NCBI GenBank assembly: GCA_003343565.1 | Contig: QALA01000051.1 | Location: 22,960-86,959 of the forward strand | Origin: Verrucomicrobiota bacterium | GTDB taxonomy: Bacteria; Verrucomicrobiota; Verrucomicrobiia; Opitutales; Intestinicryptomonadaceae | Length of the DNA stretch: 64,000 nucleotides | Direction: 5' to 3' | Shown: positions 8,305-17,241 of the stretch, piece after piece | How positions within the stretch are numbered: the stretch's first letter is position 1 | Layout of the letters: every line of letters starts with the position of its first letter | Translations under genes and position numbers: made by a program | The notes under the pieces: generated by a model | Database searches by the model: none | Told to the model about the DNA's origin: nothing | What the model saw: the letters and a program-made list of their open reading frames with translations, nothing else

Positions 8305-10116
8305 ATGAAAACCCGAAGAAAGACAAAGACGCCCATATTCGTGAAACCGTGGAGGATTTTCACCGTGGTGGCCGCGCTGTCGTTCGTATTTCTTGCGGTG
8401 TTCGGGAGGCTTTACTATCTGCACGTGGTAAAGAAGGACTGGAGCGAACAATCCGTCGAGAAGGTGCGCAACCGCCACATAACGCTCAACGCGCGCAGGG
8501 GGGACATAACCGACGCGCACGGCGGGCTGCTCGCCACGAGCCGCCCCGTCATGGAAGTCGGCGCGGATCCGGAGGTCGTGGATACGCAGTCGGAGGAGTC
8601 CCTCAAAAAGCTCGACACCGTCGCCGCATTGCTTGAAATGCGCAGGGAGGAACTTCTGGCGAAGTGCCGCAAGAGCCGCTACATAGTCGAGGAGGACGGC
8701 GAGAAAACCGTCAAGAAAGTGCGCTGGGTAAAGCTGCGCGACTGCGTTGATCTGGCGCTGTACGACAGAATATCCGAGATAGGCGTCAAGGGAATTTACG
8801 GCAACCGCAAGTACGTCAGGGTGTATCCGACCGGGGCGCTGCTCTCGCACGCGGTCGGATTTGTGAACAAGGAGTTCGTCGCCGAGATGGGCGTCGAGAG
8901 GCAGTTCGACTACTATCTGCGCGGGCAGGACGGCTGGCGCGAGATAGAGCGCGACGGCAAGGGGCGCGAACTCCCGCAGTTCCGCCCCCGCGACGTTCCG
9001 CCGGCCGACGGGTTGAACGTGGAGCTTACCATCGACATAATAATCCAGGAAATGGCGCAGCGCGAGCTCAAGCGCATAGTCGAAGAGTACTCCCCCGAAA
9101 GCGCAACCATAATCGTGGGCGAACCCGCGACCGGACACATACTGGCGATGGCCAACTACCCCAATTTCGATCCCAACAATTTCGGCAAATATCCGCAGGA
9201 CAACCTGCGCAACCGCGCAATATCCGACCAGTACGAGCCTGGCTCGACATTCAAGATAGTGTCCATATCGGCCGCGCTGAACGAGTCGCTCGTGGGCCCC
9301 GACGACGTATTCGACTGCAACGCCTCCACGATGGAATACAGGGGGCGCATACTCCGCCTCCCCAAAGAGGCGCACAAGATGGGGAATTTGAGCGTGCGCG
9401 AAATAACGAAAAAGAGCAGCAACAAGGGCGTCGCGCAACTCGCGGCGCTTCTTGGCGAGCAAAAGCTCTACGACTACGCGCGCCTGTACGGATTCGGCGA
9501 AAAGACCGATCTCGGCCTCGTCGGGGAAATACCCGGAACGCTCCACAAGACAAAGGACTGGGACGGCCTGACCATTACCCGCCTCCCGATGGGACACGCG
9601 ATAGCCGTCACGCCCCTGCAAATACACTGCGCAATGTGCGTCATAGCCAACGACGGGATATACATGGCCCCGCAACTGGTCAAGCGGGTTTACGACAAGG
9701 GCGGAGAGACGAAATTTTCCTATCCTCCGAAGGCTGAGCGGCGCGTCATAAGCTCGAAGATAGCGCACCTGATGAGCGACATGCTAAGCGAAGTAGTCTC
9801 CGACACCGGCACGGCGCGGCGCGCGAAAGTGCGCGGATTCAAAGTGGCCGGAAAGACCGGAACCTCCCAAAAAATCATAAACGGCAAGTACAGCACGCAA
9901 AAGCACGTCGCCTCCTTCTGCGGATTCTTTCCCGCGCAAAGGCCGAGGATTGCGATTACGGTCGTAGTTGATTCGCCGAAGCTCAAGGGAGTGGGATACG
10001 GCGGGCTTGTGGCGGCGCCCGCATTCGGCGCGATAGCCGAAAAGGTCGCAAACTACATGGGGATAAAGAGCGACGAGGAGTTTGAAAAAACCGTCGCATG
10101 GAAGATTTCAAATTAA
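8305..10116 (+). CDS. ftsI: Division-specific peptidoglycan transpeptidase (PBP3/FtsI)
   Basis: A 603-residue class B penicillin-binding protein that cross-links septal peptidoglycan. It has one N-terminal membrane anchor (about residues 17-37), a pedestal domain, then the transpeptidase domain. All three catalytic motifs are present: S314-T-F-K317 (nucleophile and general base), S371-S-N373, and K517-T-G519. C-terminal PASTA domains, seen in Gram-positive relatives, are absent. It starts 18 bp after ftsL and is followed by murE after 22 bp. It should act in the periplasm with FtsW from the same cluster. Confidence 0.94.
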   Translation: MKTRRKTKTPIFVKPWRIFTVVAALSFVFLAVFGRLYYLHVVKKDWSEQSVEKVRNRHITLNARRGDITDAHGGLLATSRPVMEVGADPEVVDTQSEESLKKLDTVAALLEMRREELLAKCRKSRYIVEEDGEKTVKKVRWVKLRDCVDLALYDRISEIGVKGIYGNRKYVRVYPTGALLSHAVGFVNKEFVAEMGVERQFDYYLRGQDGWREIERDGKGRELPQFRPRDVPPADGLNVELTIDIIIQEMAQRELKRIVEEYSPESATIIVGEPATGHILAMANYPNFDPNNFGKYPQDNLRNRAISDQYEPGSTFKIVSISAALNESLVGPDDVFDCNASTMEYRGRILRLPKEAHKMGNLSVREITKKSSNKGVAQLAALLGEQKLYDYARLYGFGEKTDLGLVGEIPGTLHKTKDWDGLTITRLPMGHAIAVTPLQIHCAMCVIANDGIYMAPQLVKRVYDKGGETKFSYPPKAERRVISSKIAHLMSDMLSEVVSDTGTARRAKVRGFKVAGKTGTSQKIINGKYSTQKHVASFCGFFPAQRPRIAITVVVDSPKLKGVGYGGLVAAPAFGAIAEKVANYMGIKSDEEFEKTVAWKISN

Positions 10117-10138
10117 AAGTTTTTTAGGGGATTTCCAC

Positions 10139-11722
10139 ATGGTCGGGTTTTCAAATTTCGACAGTCTCATATCGCTGTGCGGCGCGGGGCCGAGAATGGG
10201 GGCAAAGGGATTCGCCTCCAATCTCGACGGCGGCAGCGCGCCCTACACCGCGGAGGATTTGGCAAAGGCCGCAGGCGCCGTGAAATTGTCGGGCGACAAG
10301 TCGGCGCAGATAAAGATGCTGATGGCCGACAGCCGCCGGGTCGCGCCCGGAACGGCATTCTTCGCGGTGCGCGGGGCAAACTGCGACGGCAACAATTTCG
10401 TCGAGGAAGCCGCCCACAGAGGGGCGGTCGCCATAGTGTCAGAAAGCCCCTGTCCCGACAAATACTTTCCGGCCGCGTGGATTCAAGTCGGCGACATACA
10501 CGACGCCATGTGCGCGGCGGCGTCCTCCTTTTACGGGGATCCGTCGGAGAGCATGAAAACTTTTGCCGTCACCGGAACGAACGGAAAGACGAGCGTCTCG
10601 TGGATGCTGCAAAAAATCCTCAACGACAATCTCGGCAAGTGCGGCCTGATAGGCACCATACACTACGACCTCGGCGGGCGTTGCCTTCCCGCGGGGCGCA
10701 CGACGCCCGAAACCCTGGAGCTGCACGCCATGCTCAGCCAGATGCGTTTCGCCGGCTGCAAGGCCGTGGCCATGGAAATCAGCTCCCACGCGATAGACCA
10801 AAAGCGCGCCAAAGGAATGAGAATCGACTGCGCGGCGTTCACGAACCTTACGCAGGACCATCTGGACTACCACAAATCCATGGAGTCGTATTTCGAAACG
10901 AAGGCGTCGCTGTTCACGGGCGCGCTGGGGCGTCCCCCGAAGTGCGCCGCGCTAAATTTCGACGATCCGTACGGCAGAAAAATAGCCGCCCGCCTGGCTC
11001 CGGAGACGCGCATAATCTCGTTCGGAATAGACTCGGCCGACGCGGACATACGCGCCTCAAACCTCAAACTGGAGCCGCAGTACTCGGAATTCGACGTCGA
11101 ATGCGACGGCGCAAGCGCGCGCGTCAAGTTGCGCATGACGGGCCGATACAACGTCATGAACGCATTGGCCGCATTGGCGATGGCGCACTCGCAGGGAATC
11201 GGCATGGAAGAGGCAATCGCGTCTCTGGCGGACTTTCGCGGGGTTCCGGGCAGAATGCAAAAGGTCGCCGGACCGAAAAATTTTGACATATTCGTCGATT
11301 ACGCGCACACGGACGACGCGCTCAAAAACGGGCTTCTAATGCTCAGGGGAGTCGCGAAGGGGCGGCTGCTTGTCGTGTTCGGGTGCGGGGGAAAGCGCGA
11401 CAGATCGAAGCGGCCGAAAATGACTGCCGCCGTTCAAAAGTACGCCGACATCGCGTGGGCGACCTCAGACAATCCGCGCGGGGAAAGCCTGTCGCAGATT
11501 TTCGACGACATGAAAAAGGGGGTCGTCGACGATAGCAGAATAGCGTTTGTCGAGGACAGGCGCAGGGCGATAAACCTCGCCATAGACGCCGCCGGCGACG
11601 GCGACTGCATACTCATAGCCGGCAAGGGGCACGAAACTTTCCAGGAACTCGGCGACACAATCATACCCTTCGACGACAAGCGGGTCGCCGAGGAGCTTCT
11701 GTCGCTGAAAGGTTTAATCTAA
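10139..11722 (+). CDS. murE: UDP-MurNAc-L-Ala-D-Glu:meso-diaminopimelate ligase
   Basis: A 527-residue Mur ligase that adds the third stem-peptide residue. The ATP-binding loop is VTGTNGKTSVSWML. The specificity motif ATSDNPRGES contains DNPR, the signature of enzymes adding meso-diaminopimelate rather than lysine, so the peptidoglycan is predicted to be DAP-type. The ATG at 10139 has a good ribosome-binding site (TTAGGGG, 8 bp upstream); a longer frame reaching into ftsI is not needed. The N-terminus carries about 30 extra residues before the usual MurE fold. It is followed by murF after 19 bp. Confidence 0.94.
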   Translation: MVGFSNFDSLISLCGAGPRMGAKGFASNLDGGSAPYTAEDLAKAAGAVKLSGDKSAQIKMLMADSRRVAPGTAFFAVRGANCDGNNFVEEAAHRGAVAIVSESPCPDKYFPAAWIQVGDIHDAMCAAASSFYGDPSESMKTFAVTGTNGKTSVSWMLQKILNDNLGKCGLIGTIHYDLGGRCLPAGRTTPETLELHAMLSQMRFAGCKAVAMEISSHAIDQKRAKGMRIDCAAFTNLTQDHLDYHKSMESYFETKASLFTGALGRPPKCAALNFDDPYGRKIAARLAPETRIISFGIDSADADIRASNLKLEPQYSEFDVECDGASARVKLRMTGRYNVMNALAALAMAHSQGIGMEEAIASLADFRGVPGRMQKVAGPKNFDIFVDYAHTDDALKNGLLMLRGVAKGRLLVVFGCGGKRDRSKRPKMTAAVQKYADIAWATSDNPRGESLSQIFDDMKKGVVDDSRIAFVEDRRRAINLAIDAAGDGDCILIAGKGHETFQELGDTIIPFDDKRVAEELLSLKGLI

Positions 11723-11741
11723 AAAAGCACCAAAGGCAAAA

Positions 11742-13451
11742 ATGCACTTCTTCAAATGCGACGACCTACAGGCTTGGACCGGCGGAAAATGGCACGCCCT
11801 CAACGCCGCCGCAAAGCCCGACATACGCGGCTTCTCAATCGACAGCAGACGCATGGAAAAGGATTTTGCGTTCGTCGCATTAAAGGCCGCGCGCGACGGG
11901 CACGACTTCGCCGCCGACGCCGTCGCAAACGGCGCGACCGCCATTATGGCGGAGAGGGAGCTCGACGTCGGCGCGCCCGTGCTGGTTGTTCCCGACGCCC
12001 GCAAGGCTCTCCGGAGGATTGCGAAAATGCACAGGCTGCGCTTTGAATGGCCCGTAATCGGAATCAGCGGCTCGTGCGGCAAGACCTCCACGCGGGAAAT
12101 GCTGGCAAAGCTGCTTTCGTGGAAAAATCCGCTCGTCACAAAAGACAATCTCAACAACGAGCTCGGCGTTCCGCTCACGCTCCTGAGAATAGACACGCGC
12201 CAAAATCAACTGGCGATAGTGGAGGCGGGCGTCGCCGCCCCCGGCCAGATGGAGGAGCTGGCCGAAATGATAGAGCCGGACGTCGCCATAATAACGAACG
12301 TCGGCCTGAACCACATGGAGGGGTTCGCGGAGGTCGGCAACGTGGCCAAAGAAAAGGCGAAACTGGCGGCAAACGCGGCCGCCTACGGCTGGGCGCTATT
12401 CCACCACAATCTTCTGAGCTGGAAGGCGTTTAGCGAGCTTAAGTGCAGGAAGGCGGTCGTCGTTCCCGCGGACGCGCCCGACGTCAAGGCGGACTTGGTG
12501 TTCCGCCACTCGTTCGTCGACAACGGCGAAACGGTGGGCATAGACATGTCGATAGAGGGCGGAGCAGAATACTTTTTTGAAATCCGCAAGATGAGCGACG
12601 GCATGCTCGACAACGCGCTTCTGGCAATAGCCGCCGCGCTCATGCTCGGCACGAAGGAGGAGCAAATCGCCGCCAAGCTTGAGGAGATAGCCCCCCTTCC
12701 CATGCGCGGCTCGATTGTGGAAAGGGACGGCAAAAAATTTTACATAGACTGCTACAACGCCTCGCCCACATCGATGAAGGACGCGCTCGCGTTTTTCTCG
12801 GAGGCGTCCGAAGGCGCCGGCCCGAAGATGTACGTTATGGGCGGAATGGCCGAATTGGGCCTCGGAACGCACAGGCACCACAAGGAAATCGGGTACAACC
12901 TCCCGCATTCGGAGGGCGACGTCGCGGTTCTGGTTGGCCCGAATGCGGAAATTTACAAGACCGGAATGCTCGAATCGCAAAACTGGCGCGAGGAGGACAT
13001 TCGCGTATTCCAAAGCACGGCCGAAGCCAAGCAGGCCGTTTCGGACTTTGCCGGAGGCGCCGTATTCGTAAAGGGCAGCCGCGTGTGCGAACTCGAAAAA
13101 GCCCTCCCCGACGACATTCTCGAAGCGTTGAGAAATCCCGCGCGAAAACCGGCGGAAACGCCGTGCGACGGCAGTTCCAAAAGCGGCGGCAAGGGCGGCG
13201 GTTCTCCCCGCGAAAAGCGCGAAGGCTCCGAAGGCGAAAGAAACGGCGTCGACGAAGGCGCGGAAGACGGCGAGAGCGGCGGAGGCGAATCGGAAAACGG
13301 CGAAAATTCCGACGGCGAATACGGCGACGAATACGCTGGCGAATACGAAGGCCAAAGCGAAATTGAAGACGAAAACTCCGACGGCGCGGAAGACGGCGAA
13401 TACGGCGATTCAGACGGGAACGGAGACGGGGACGAAGACGAAAGGTTCTGA
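11742..13451 (+). CDS. murF: UDP-MurNAc-tripeptide:D-Ala-D-Ala ligase with acidic C-terminal tail
   Basis: A 569-residue protein. Residues 1-465 form a complete MurF, the ligase that adds D-Ala-D-Ala to the UDP-muramyl tripeptide. Landmarks are IDSRRMEKDFAFVAL near the start, the ATP loop ISGSCGKTSTREML, DNLNNELGVPLTLL and NASPTSMKDAL. From about residue 466 to 569 follows a tail rich in Gly, Glu, Asp, Ser and Asn, with repeated EDGE, DGEYGD and EYEG motifs. MurF is usually about 450 residues, so the tail is an extra 104 residues. The frame stays open and the mraY start follows 2 bp after the stop, so the tail is not an annotation artefact. Confidence 0.93.
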   Translation: MHFFKCDDLQAWTGGKWHALNAAAKPDIRGFSIDSRRMEKDFAFVALKAARDGHDFAADAVANGATAIMAERELDVGAPVLVVPDARKALRRIAKMHRLRFEWPVIGISGSCGKTSTREMLAKLLSWKNPLVTKDNLNNELGVPLTLLRIDTRQNQLAIVEAGVAAPGQMEELAEMIEPDVAIITNVGLNHMEGFAEVGNVAKEKAKLAANAAAYGWALFHHNLLSWKAFSELKCRKAVVVPADAPDVKADLVFRHSFVDNGETVGIDMSIEGGAEYFFEIRKMSDGMLDNALLAIAAALMLGTKEEQIAAKLEEIAPLPMRGSIVERDGKKFYIDCYNASPTSMKDALAFFSEASEGAGPKMYVMGGMAELGLGTHRHHKEIGYNLPHSEGDVAVLVGPNAEIYKTGMLESQNWREEDIRVFQSTAEAKQAVSDFAGGAVFVKGSRVCELEKALPDDILEALRNPARKPAETPCDGSSKSGGKGGGSPREKREGSEGERNGVDEGAEDGESGGGESENGENSDGEYGDEYAGEYEGQSEIEDENSDGAEDGEYGDSDGNGDGDEDERF

Positions 13452-13453
13452 GA

Positions 13454-14551
13454 ATGTTTTCCGACCTCGCAGATCTCGAAACCTATTTCGGTCCGCTACG
13501 GCTTTTCCGCTATCTGACGTTCCGGTGCGCGCTGGCGATGGCGATGTCGTTTTTCATAGGGCTGGCGATTGCCCCGCGCGCGATAGCAAAGCTTAGGGAA
13601 ATAAAATTCGGCCAGAGTTTCCGCACGAAAGAGGAGGTCGGAAGGCTCGCGGATCTGCACGAGGGCAAGAGGGGAACCCCCACTATGGGGGGGCTGATAA
13701 TTTACGCGGCGGTGATGCTCTCGTCGCTTTTGCTGGCCGACATGAACGCGCTGGTATTTACGGCGCTGCTCGTCTATACGTCGTTTACGATTCTGGGATT
13801 TGCGGACGACTACCTCAAAGTGTCCAAGCGCAGCAGTAAGGGGATTTCCGGCAAAGCCAAGCTGGCCGCGCAGGCCGCGACAACCGTCGCCGCGCTCGCC
13901 ATACTGCTCCTTTCCGACTACGGGCCACAAATGCGCGCGCTCTACGTGCCGTTTTTGAAATTTCCGATAGTCGAATGCATGCCGTTATTGCCGCTTGCGG
14001 CGTTTTTGTTTCTCGTAATAGCGGGGTCAAGCAACGCGGTAAACCTCACCGACGGGGTTGACGGCCTGGCGATAGGGTGTACGATTTCGACCGCGCTGGC
14101 ATACGCGGTGTTTTCGTACGCGGCCGGAAACGCGATTGCGGCGAACTATCTGTTCGTAAGCCACATTCCCGGCTGCGGCGAACTGACCGTCGTCTGCTGC
14201 TCGCTGATAGGGGCGTCGATGGCGTTTCTGTGGCACAACGCCCCGCCCGCCGAAGTGTTTATGGGCGACACCGGCTCGCTCGCGATAGGCGGCCTGATAG
14301 GCGTCGTCGCATTCATGGCGCAACAGCCGCTCACGCTGATTATAATAGGCGGCGTGTTCGTCATGGAAGCCGCGTCGGTCATGATTCAGGTTTTCTCTTT
14401 CAAGACGACGGGGAAAAAAGTTTTCCTGATGTCGCCCATACACCACCACTTTGAAATAAAGGGCTGGGCGGAGACAAAAGTCGTGATAAGATTCTGGATA
14501 ATATCGCTCATATTCGCGCTGGTGGGACTGGCGACGCTCAAGCTGCGCTGA
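13454..14551 (+). CDS. mraY: Phospho-N-acetylmuramoyl-pentapeptide-transferase
   Basis: A 365-residue polytopic membrane enzyme that transfers phospho-MurNAc-pentapeptide to undecaprenyl phosphate, forming lipid I. Signatures are GTPTMGGLIIY, FADDYLKVSKRSSKGISGK (the DD pair of the active site), AGSSNAVNLTDGVDGLAIG, FMGDTGSLAIGGLIG and the HHHFEIKGWAE motif near the C-terminus. Length is typical. It begins 2 bp after the murF stop and is followed by murD after 3 bp. Confidence 0.96.
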   Translation: MFSDLADLETYFGPLRLFRYLTFRCALAMAMSFFIGLAIAPRAIAKLREIKFGQSFRTKEEVGRLADLHEGKRGTPTMGGLIIYAAVMLSSLLLADMNALVFTALLVYTSFTILGFADDYLKVSKRSSKGISGKAKLAAQAATTVAALAILLLSDYGPQMRALYVPFLKFPIVECMPLLPLAAFLFLVIAGSSNAVNLTDGVDGLAIGCTISTALAYAVFSYAAGNAIAANYLFVSHIPGCGELTVVCCSLIGASMAFLWHNAPPAEVFMGDTGSLAIGGLIGVVAFMAQQPLTLIIIGGVFVMEAASVMIQVFSFKTTGKKVFLMSPIHHHFEIKGWAETKVVIRFWIISLIFALVGLATLKLR

Positions 14552-14554
14552 GGC

Positions 14555-15913
14555 ATGAAGGCAAAACCGGAGGCAGTCGAAAAAATATCCAAGCATGCCG
14601 CGGGCAAGCCGGCTGCCCTATTCGGCTGCGGGGCGAGCGCGCGCGCGGCCGCGGAACTTCTGGAGGCGTGCGGAGTCGAGTGCGAGTTTTACCAGCAGCC
14701 CGGCAGCGCGCACGCCTCAGGCGGCGTCGACGCGGCAGAATCGTTCGGGAAGGACGAGGCGCAAAGACACGCCCTTGCGGTTTATTCGCCCGCCTTCCGC
14801 CCCGACCACGAATGGGTTGCCGCCGCGCGCGAAAACGGGCTTGAGACGCTTTGCGAGCCCGACCTCGCATCACTCGTCTTCGGGGGGAAAATAATAGCCG
14901 TCACCGGAACGGACGGAAAGACAACGACGGCAAGCTTTCTCGGCCGCGCTCTCAAATCGGCCGGATTAGACGCGTTTTGCGCGGGCAACATAGGAGTGCC
15001 GCTCTCTAAGTTCTGCGCGGAATTTGTCCGCTCCGGAGAATGCGACGCCGAAAAATTCGCCGTGTGCGAGCTAAGTTCGTTTCAAACCGCCGCCCTCGCC
15101 CGCCTCCGCCCCGACGCGCTGATATGGACCAACTTCGCCGAAGACCATCTGGACTGGCACCGCGACATGCGCGAATACTTCCTTTCAAAATTCAACCTCG
15201 TCAAGATGCTGCGCGCCGACAAATTCGGCAAAACGATATTCGCCTGCGGATCGGACGTGCCAAAGGCCGCAAGACAGTTCGGAATCCGCATGCCGGAGTT
15301 TGCGCGCGTTCTCGACTTTGAATCCGCGCGCATTCGCGCGGAGCTTTCCGCCCCGCCGCCCTTCGACACTTTCGTGCAGGCCCAAAACTTCGCATTGGCA
15401 AAAACGCTCTGGAAGGAGATGGGGCTTGACGAGGCGGTTTTGCGCGACGCCGCGCGGGGCTTCCGCCTGCCGGCCTACCGCTTCGGAGAAAAAACTTCGA
15501 TTGGCGGCGTCGACTTCTACAACGATTCAAAGGCTACCAACGCCCATTCGGCAATCGCCGCTCTAACGGAGCTTTCGGGGCGCGAAACGCTCGTCTGGAT
15601 AGGCGGCGGAAAGGACAAGTCGTGCAGTTTGGAGGGGCTTGTCGGGGCGGTCGAAAAATGCGCAAAGGCGGCGGTGCTGATCGGCCAGACGGCCCCCGCC
15701 CTGAAGGCGCGCCTGAAGGGGCTGCCGCTGGGGGCGCACGTATGCGAAACGCTCGAAGAGGCGGTGGAGAAAGCATACCGGCTGTGCCGCTCAAAAAGGG
15801 GCGCCGCCGTGCTTTTCAGTCCGGGATTTTCCAGCTTCGGAATGTTCTCCGGATACGGCGAGCGCGGAAAATCTTTTGACGACGCGCTTTTGTGTTTGAA
15901 GAATTTTAAATAA
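14555..15913 (+). CDS. murD: UDP-MurNAc-L-alanine:D-glutamate ligase
   Basis: A 452-residue Mur ligase that adds D-glutamate. The ATP loop is IIAVTGTDGKTTTASFLG. Other landmarks are CELSSFQTAALARLRPDAL, ITNFAEDHLDWH-type sequence (here IWTNFAEDHLDWH), and FYNDSKATNAHSAIAAL in the C-terminal domain. FSPGFSSFGMFSGYGERG closes the protein, matching the MurD signature SPA-x-SFD-x-F-x-xF-x-x-RG. Length is normal. A 67-bp gap to the LysM gene contains a strong new ribosome-binding site, but no obvious terminator. Confidence 0.95.
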   Translation: MKAKPEAVEKISKHAAGKPAALFGCGASARAAAELLEACGVECEFYQQPGSAHASGGVDAAESFGKDEAQRHALAVYSPAFRPDHEWVAAARENGLETLCEPDLASLVFGGKIIAVTGTDGKTTTASFLGRALKSAGLDAFCAGNIGVPLSKFCAEFVRSGECDAEKFAVCELSSFQTAALARLRPDALIWTNFAEDHLDWHRDMREYFLSKFNLVKMLRADKFGKTIFACGSDVPKAARQFGIRMPEFARVLDFESARIRAELSAPPPFDTFVQAQNFALAKTLWKEMGLDEAVLRDAARGFRLPAYRFGEKTSIGGVDFYNDSKATNAHSAIAALTELSGRETLVWIGGGKDKSCSLEGLVGAVEKCAKAAVLIGQTAPALKARLKGLPLGAHVCETLEEAVEKAYRLCRSKRGAAVLFSPGFSSFGMFSGYGERGKSFDDALLCLKNFK

Positions 15914-15980
15914 TGGCAAAAATACGCCCATTAAAATAAGAGGATAAAAATTTCGCAAAGGAGTTAAAAGGAGTTTAACC

Positions 15981-17225
15981 ATGAAGAAATCGGTAGCAAT
16001 AACGGCAGTGCTCTCCCTTCACGTCGCAGTAATTGGGCTTCTTCTCGCGCAGGCGGGTTGCAGTTCGGAGTCGTCCGCCCCGCAAGTTCCGGAGGCGAAA
16101 ATGACCGTCTCCGAACCGGAGCAGATAAAGACCTCCTCCCCCGAAGTCAACGAAGCCATGAGGGAGAGGGACGAAGTCGTACTTCCGCCCGAAGGCAGCA
16201 GAGCCCTGCGCGCGGACCCGACGCGCCCCGCTCCCGACCAGGAAAAACTCAAGGCGGAAGAGGAAAAGACCCTGCCGAACGACCCGTTGTCTGAATCCCC
16301 GGCGACGGCGTCAAAGAGCCGCGATTCCGGCGTGATTCCCCCGAAAAGCTCCGCAGGCTCCGGGGAAAAACTGGCCACTTACGTCGTGGTGAAGGGAGAC
16401 TCGGCCGAACTCATAGCAAGAAAGCACAAAGTCAAAACTTCGGATTTGCTCGGCGTCAACGGGCTCGACAGAAATTCCGTCCTCAAGATAGGACAGGAAC
16501 TCAAGATTCCCGCAAACGGAATAATGCAGCCGCAAACCGCAAGCCGCACGGATTCCGTTTCCGTCAATCCCTCACTCGATACGGAAATATACGTCGTCGC
16601 CAGGGGCGACACGCTCTCGCGCATAGCGCAGCGCAGAGGAATGACCGTAAGGCAGATCATGTCGATAAACGGCCTCAAGAGCCACAAGATTATGCTGGGG
16701 CAGAAACTCCGTTTGGCGAAGGCTTCCGAGGCCCAACAGCATGCCGCTTCAAACGCGGGCAAACCGCAGGCCCAAACCGACGCGGCTGCGGGGGAAATTT
16801 CGCACACCGTGCTTCCCGGAGAAACGCTTGGGGCGATCGCAATAAAATACGGCAGCAGCGTAAAGGCCATATCCGAGCGCAATAAAATCGCCGATCCGCG
16901 CAAAATAAGGGCCGGACAGGTTCTGATGATAAAGTCTTCAAAAGCCTCGGCAAACGCGAAGGCCAAGCCGAACGCCTCCGCCGAAAAGCCGGCCGAAAAA
17001 GCGCCCGAACAGCCCGCCATAAAAGTGCAAAGCGACGCCTCCGCCCCGACAGCTCCGGCGCCGTCCGCCCCGACAATCTCGCCCGCTCCGACAACGCCCG
17101 CTCCGACTTCTCCCGCGACGGACGCAACGGCGCCTTCGCAGGGTTCGGCTCAGTCGGCCTCCGCGCCCCAGGGCGCGCCCGTGAACTCGGCGGAAAACGA
17201 AAACGTACCGATCCAAACCTTCTAA
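15981..17225 (+). CDS. Exported protein with three LysM domains
   Basis: A 414-residue protein inserted in the dcw cluster between murD and ftsW. It has an N-terminal export signal (about residues 1-27) ending LLAQAGCSS, probably a lipoprotein signal although the -3 residue is an atypical Gln. Three LysM domains follow, at about residues 133-175 (YVVVKGDSAELIARKHKV), 194-236 (YVVARGDTLSRIAQRRGM) and 270-312 (HTVLPGETLGAIAIKYGS). They end in a low-complexity Ala/Pro/Ser/Thr-rich tail. LysM binds glycan strands of peptidoglycan. No catalytic domain is seen, so a septal wall-binding or scaffold role is plausible. The ribosome-binding site AAAAGGAG lies 7 bp before the ATG. Confidence 0.85.
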   Translation: MKKSVAITAVLSLHVAVIGLLLAQAGCSSESSAPQVPEAKMTVSEPEQIKTSSPEVNEAMRERDEVVLPPEGSRALRADPTRPAPDQEKLKAEEEKTLPNDPLSESPATASKSRDSGVIPPKSSAGSGEKLATYVVVKGDSAELIARKHKVKTSDLLGVNGLDRNSVLKIGQELKIPANGIMQPQTASRTDSVSVNPSLDTEIYVVARGDTLSRIAQRRGMTVRQIMSINGLKSHKIMLGQKLRLAKASEAQQHAASNAGKPQAQTDAAAGEISHTVLPGETLGAIAIKYGSSVKAISERNKIADPRKIRAGQVLMIKSSKASANAKAKPNASAEKPAEKAPEQPAIKVQSDASAPTAPAPSAPTISPAPTTPAPTSPATDATAPSQGSAQSASAPQGAPVNSAENENVPIQTF

Positions 17226-17241
17226 TCCGAGACGTCGCATC

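Noticed and set aside
15913..15939. An 8-codon open frame starting at the murD stop as a leader peptide
   Set aside because: No attenuator structure follows and the next gene has its own strong ribosome-binding site.
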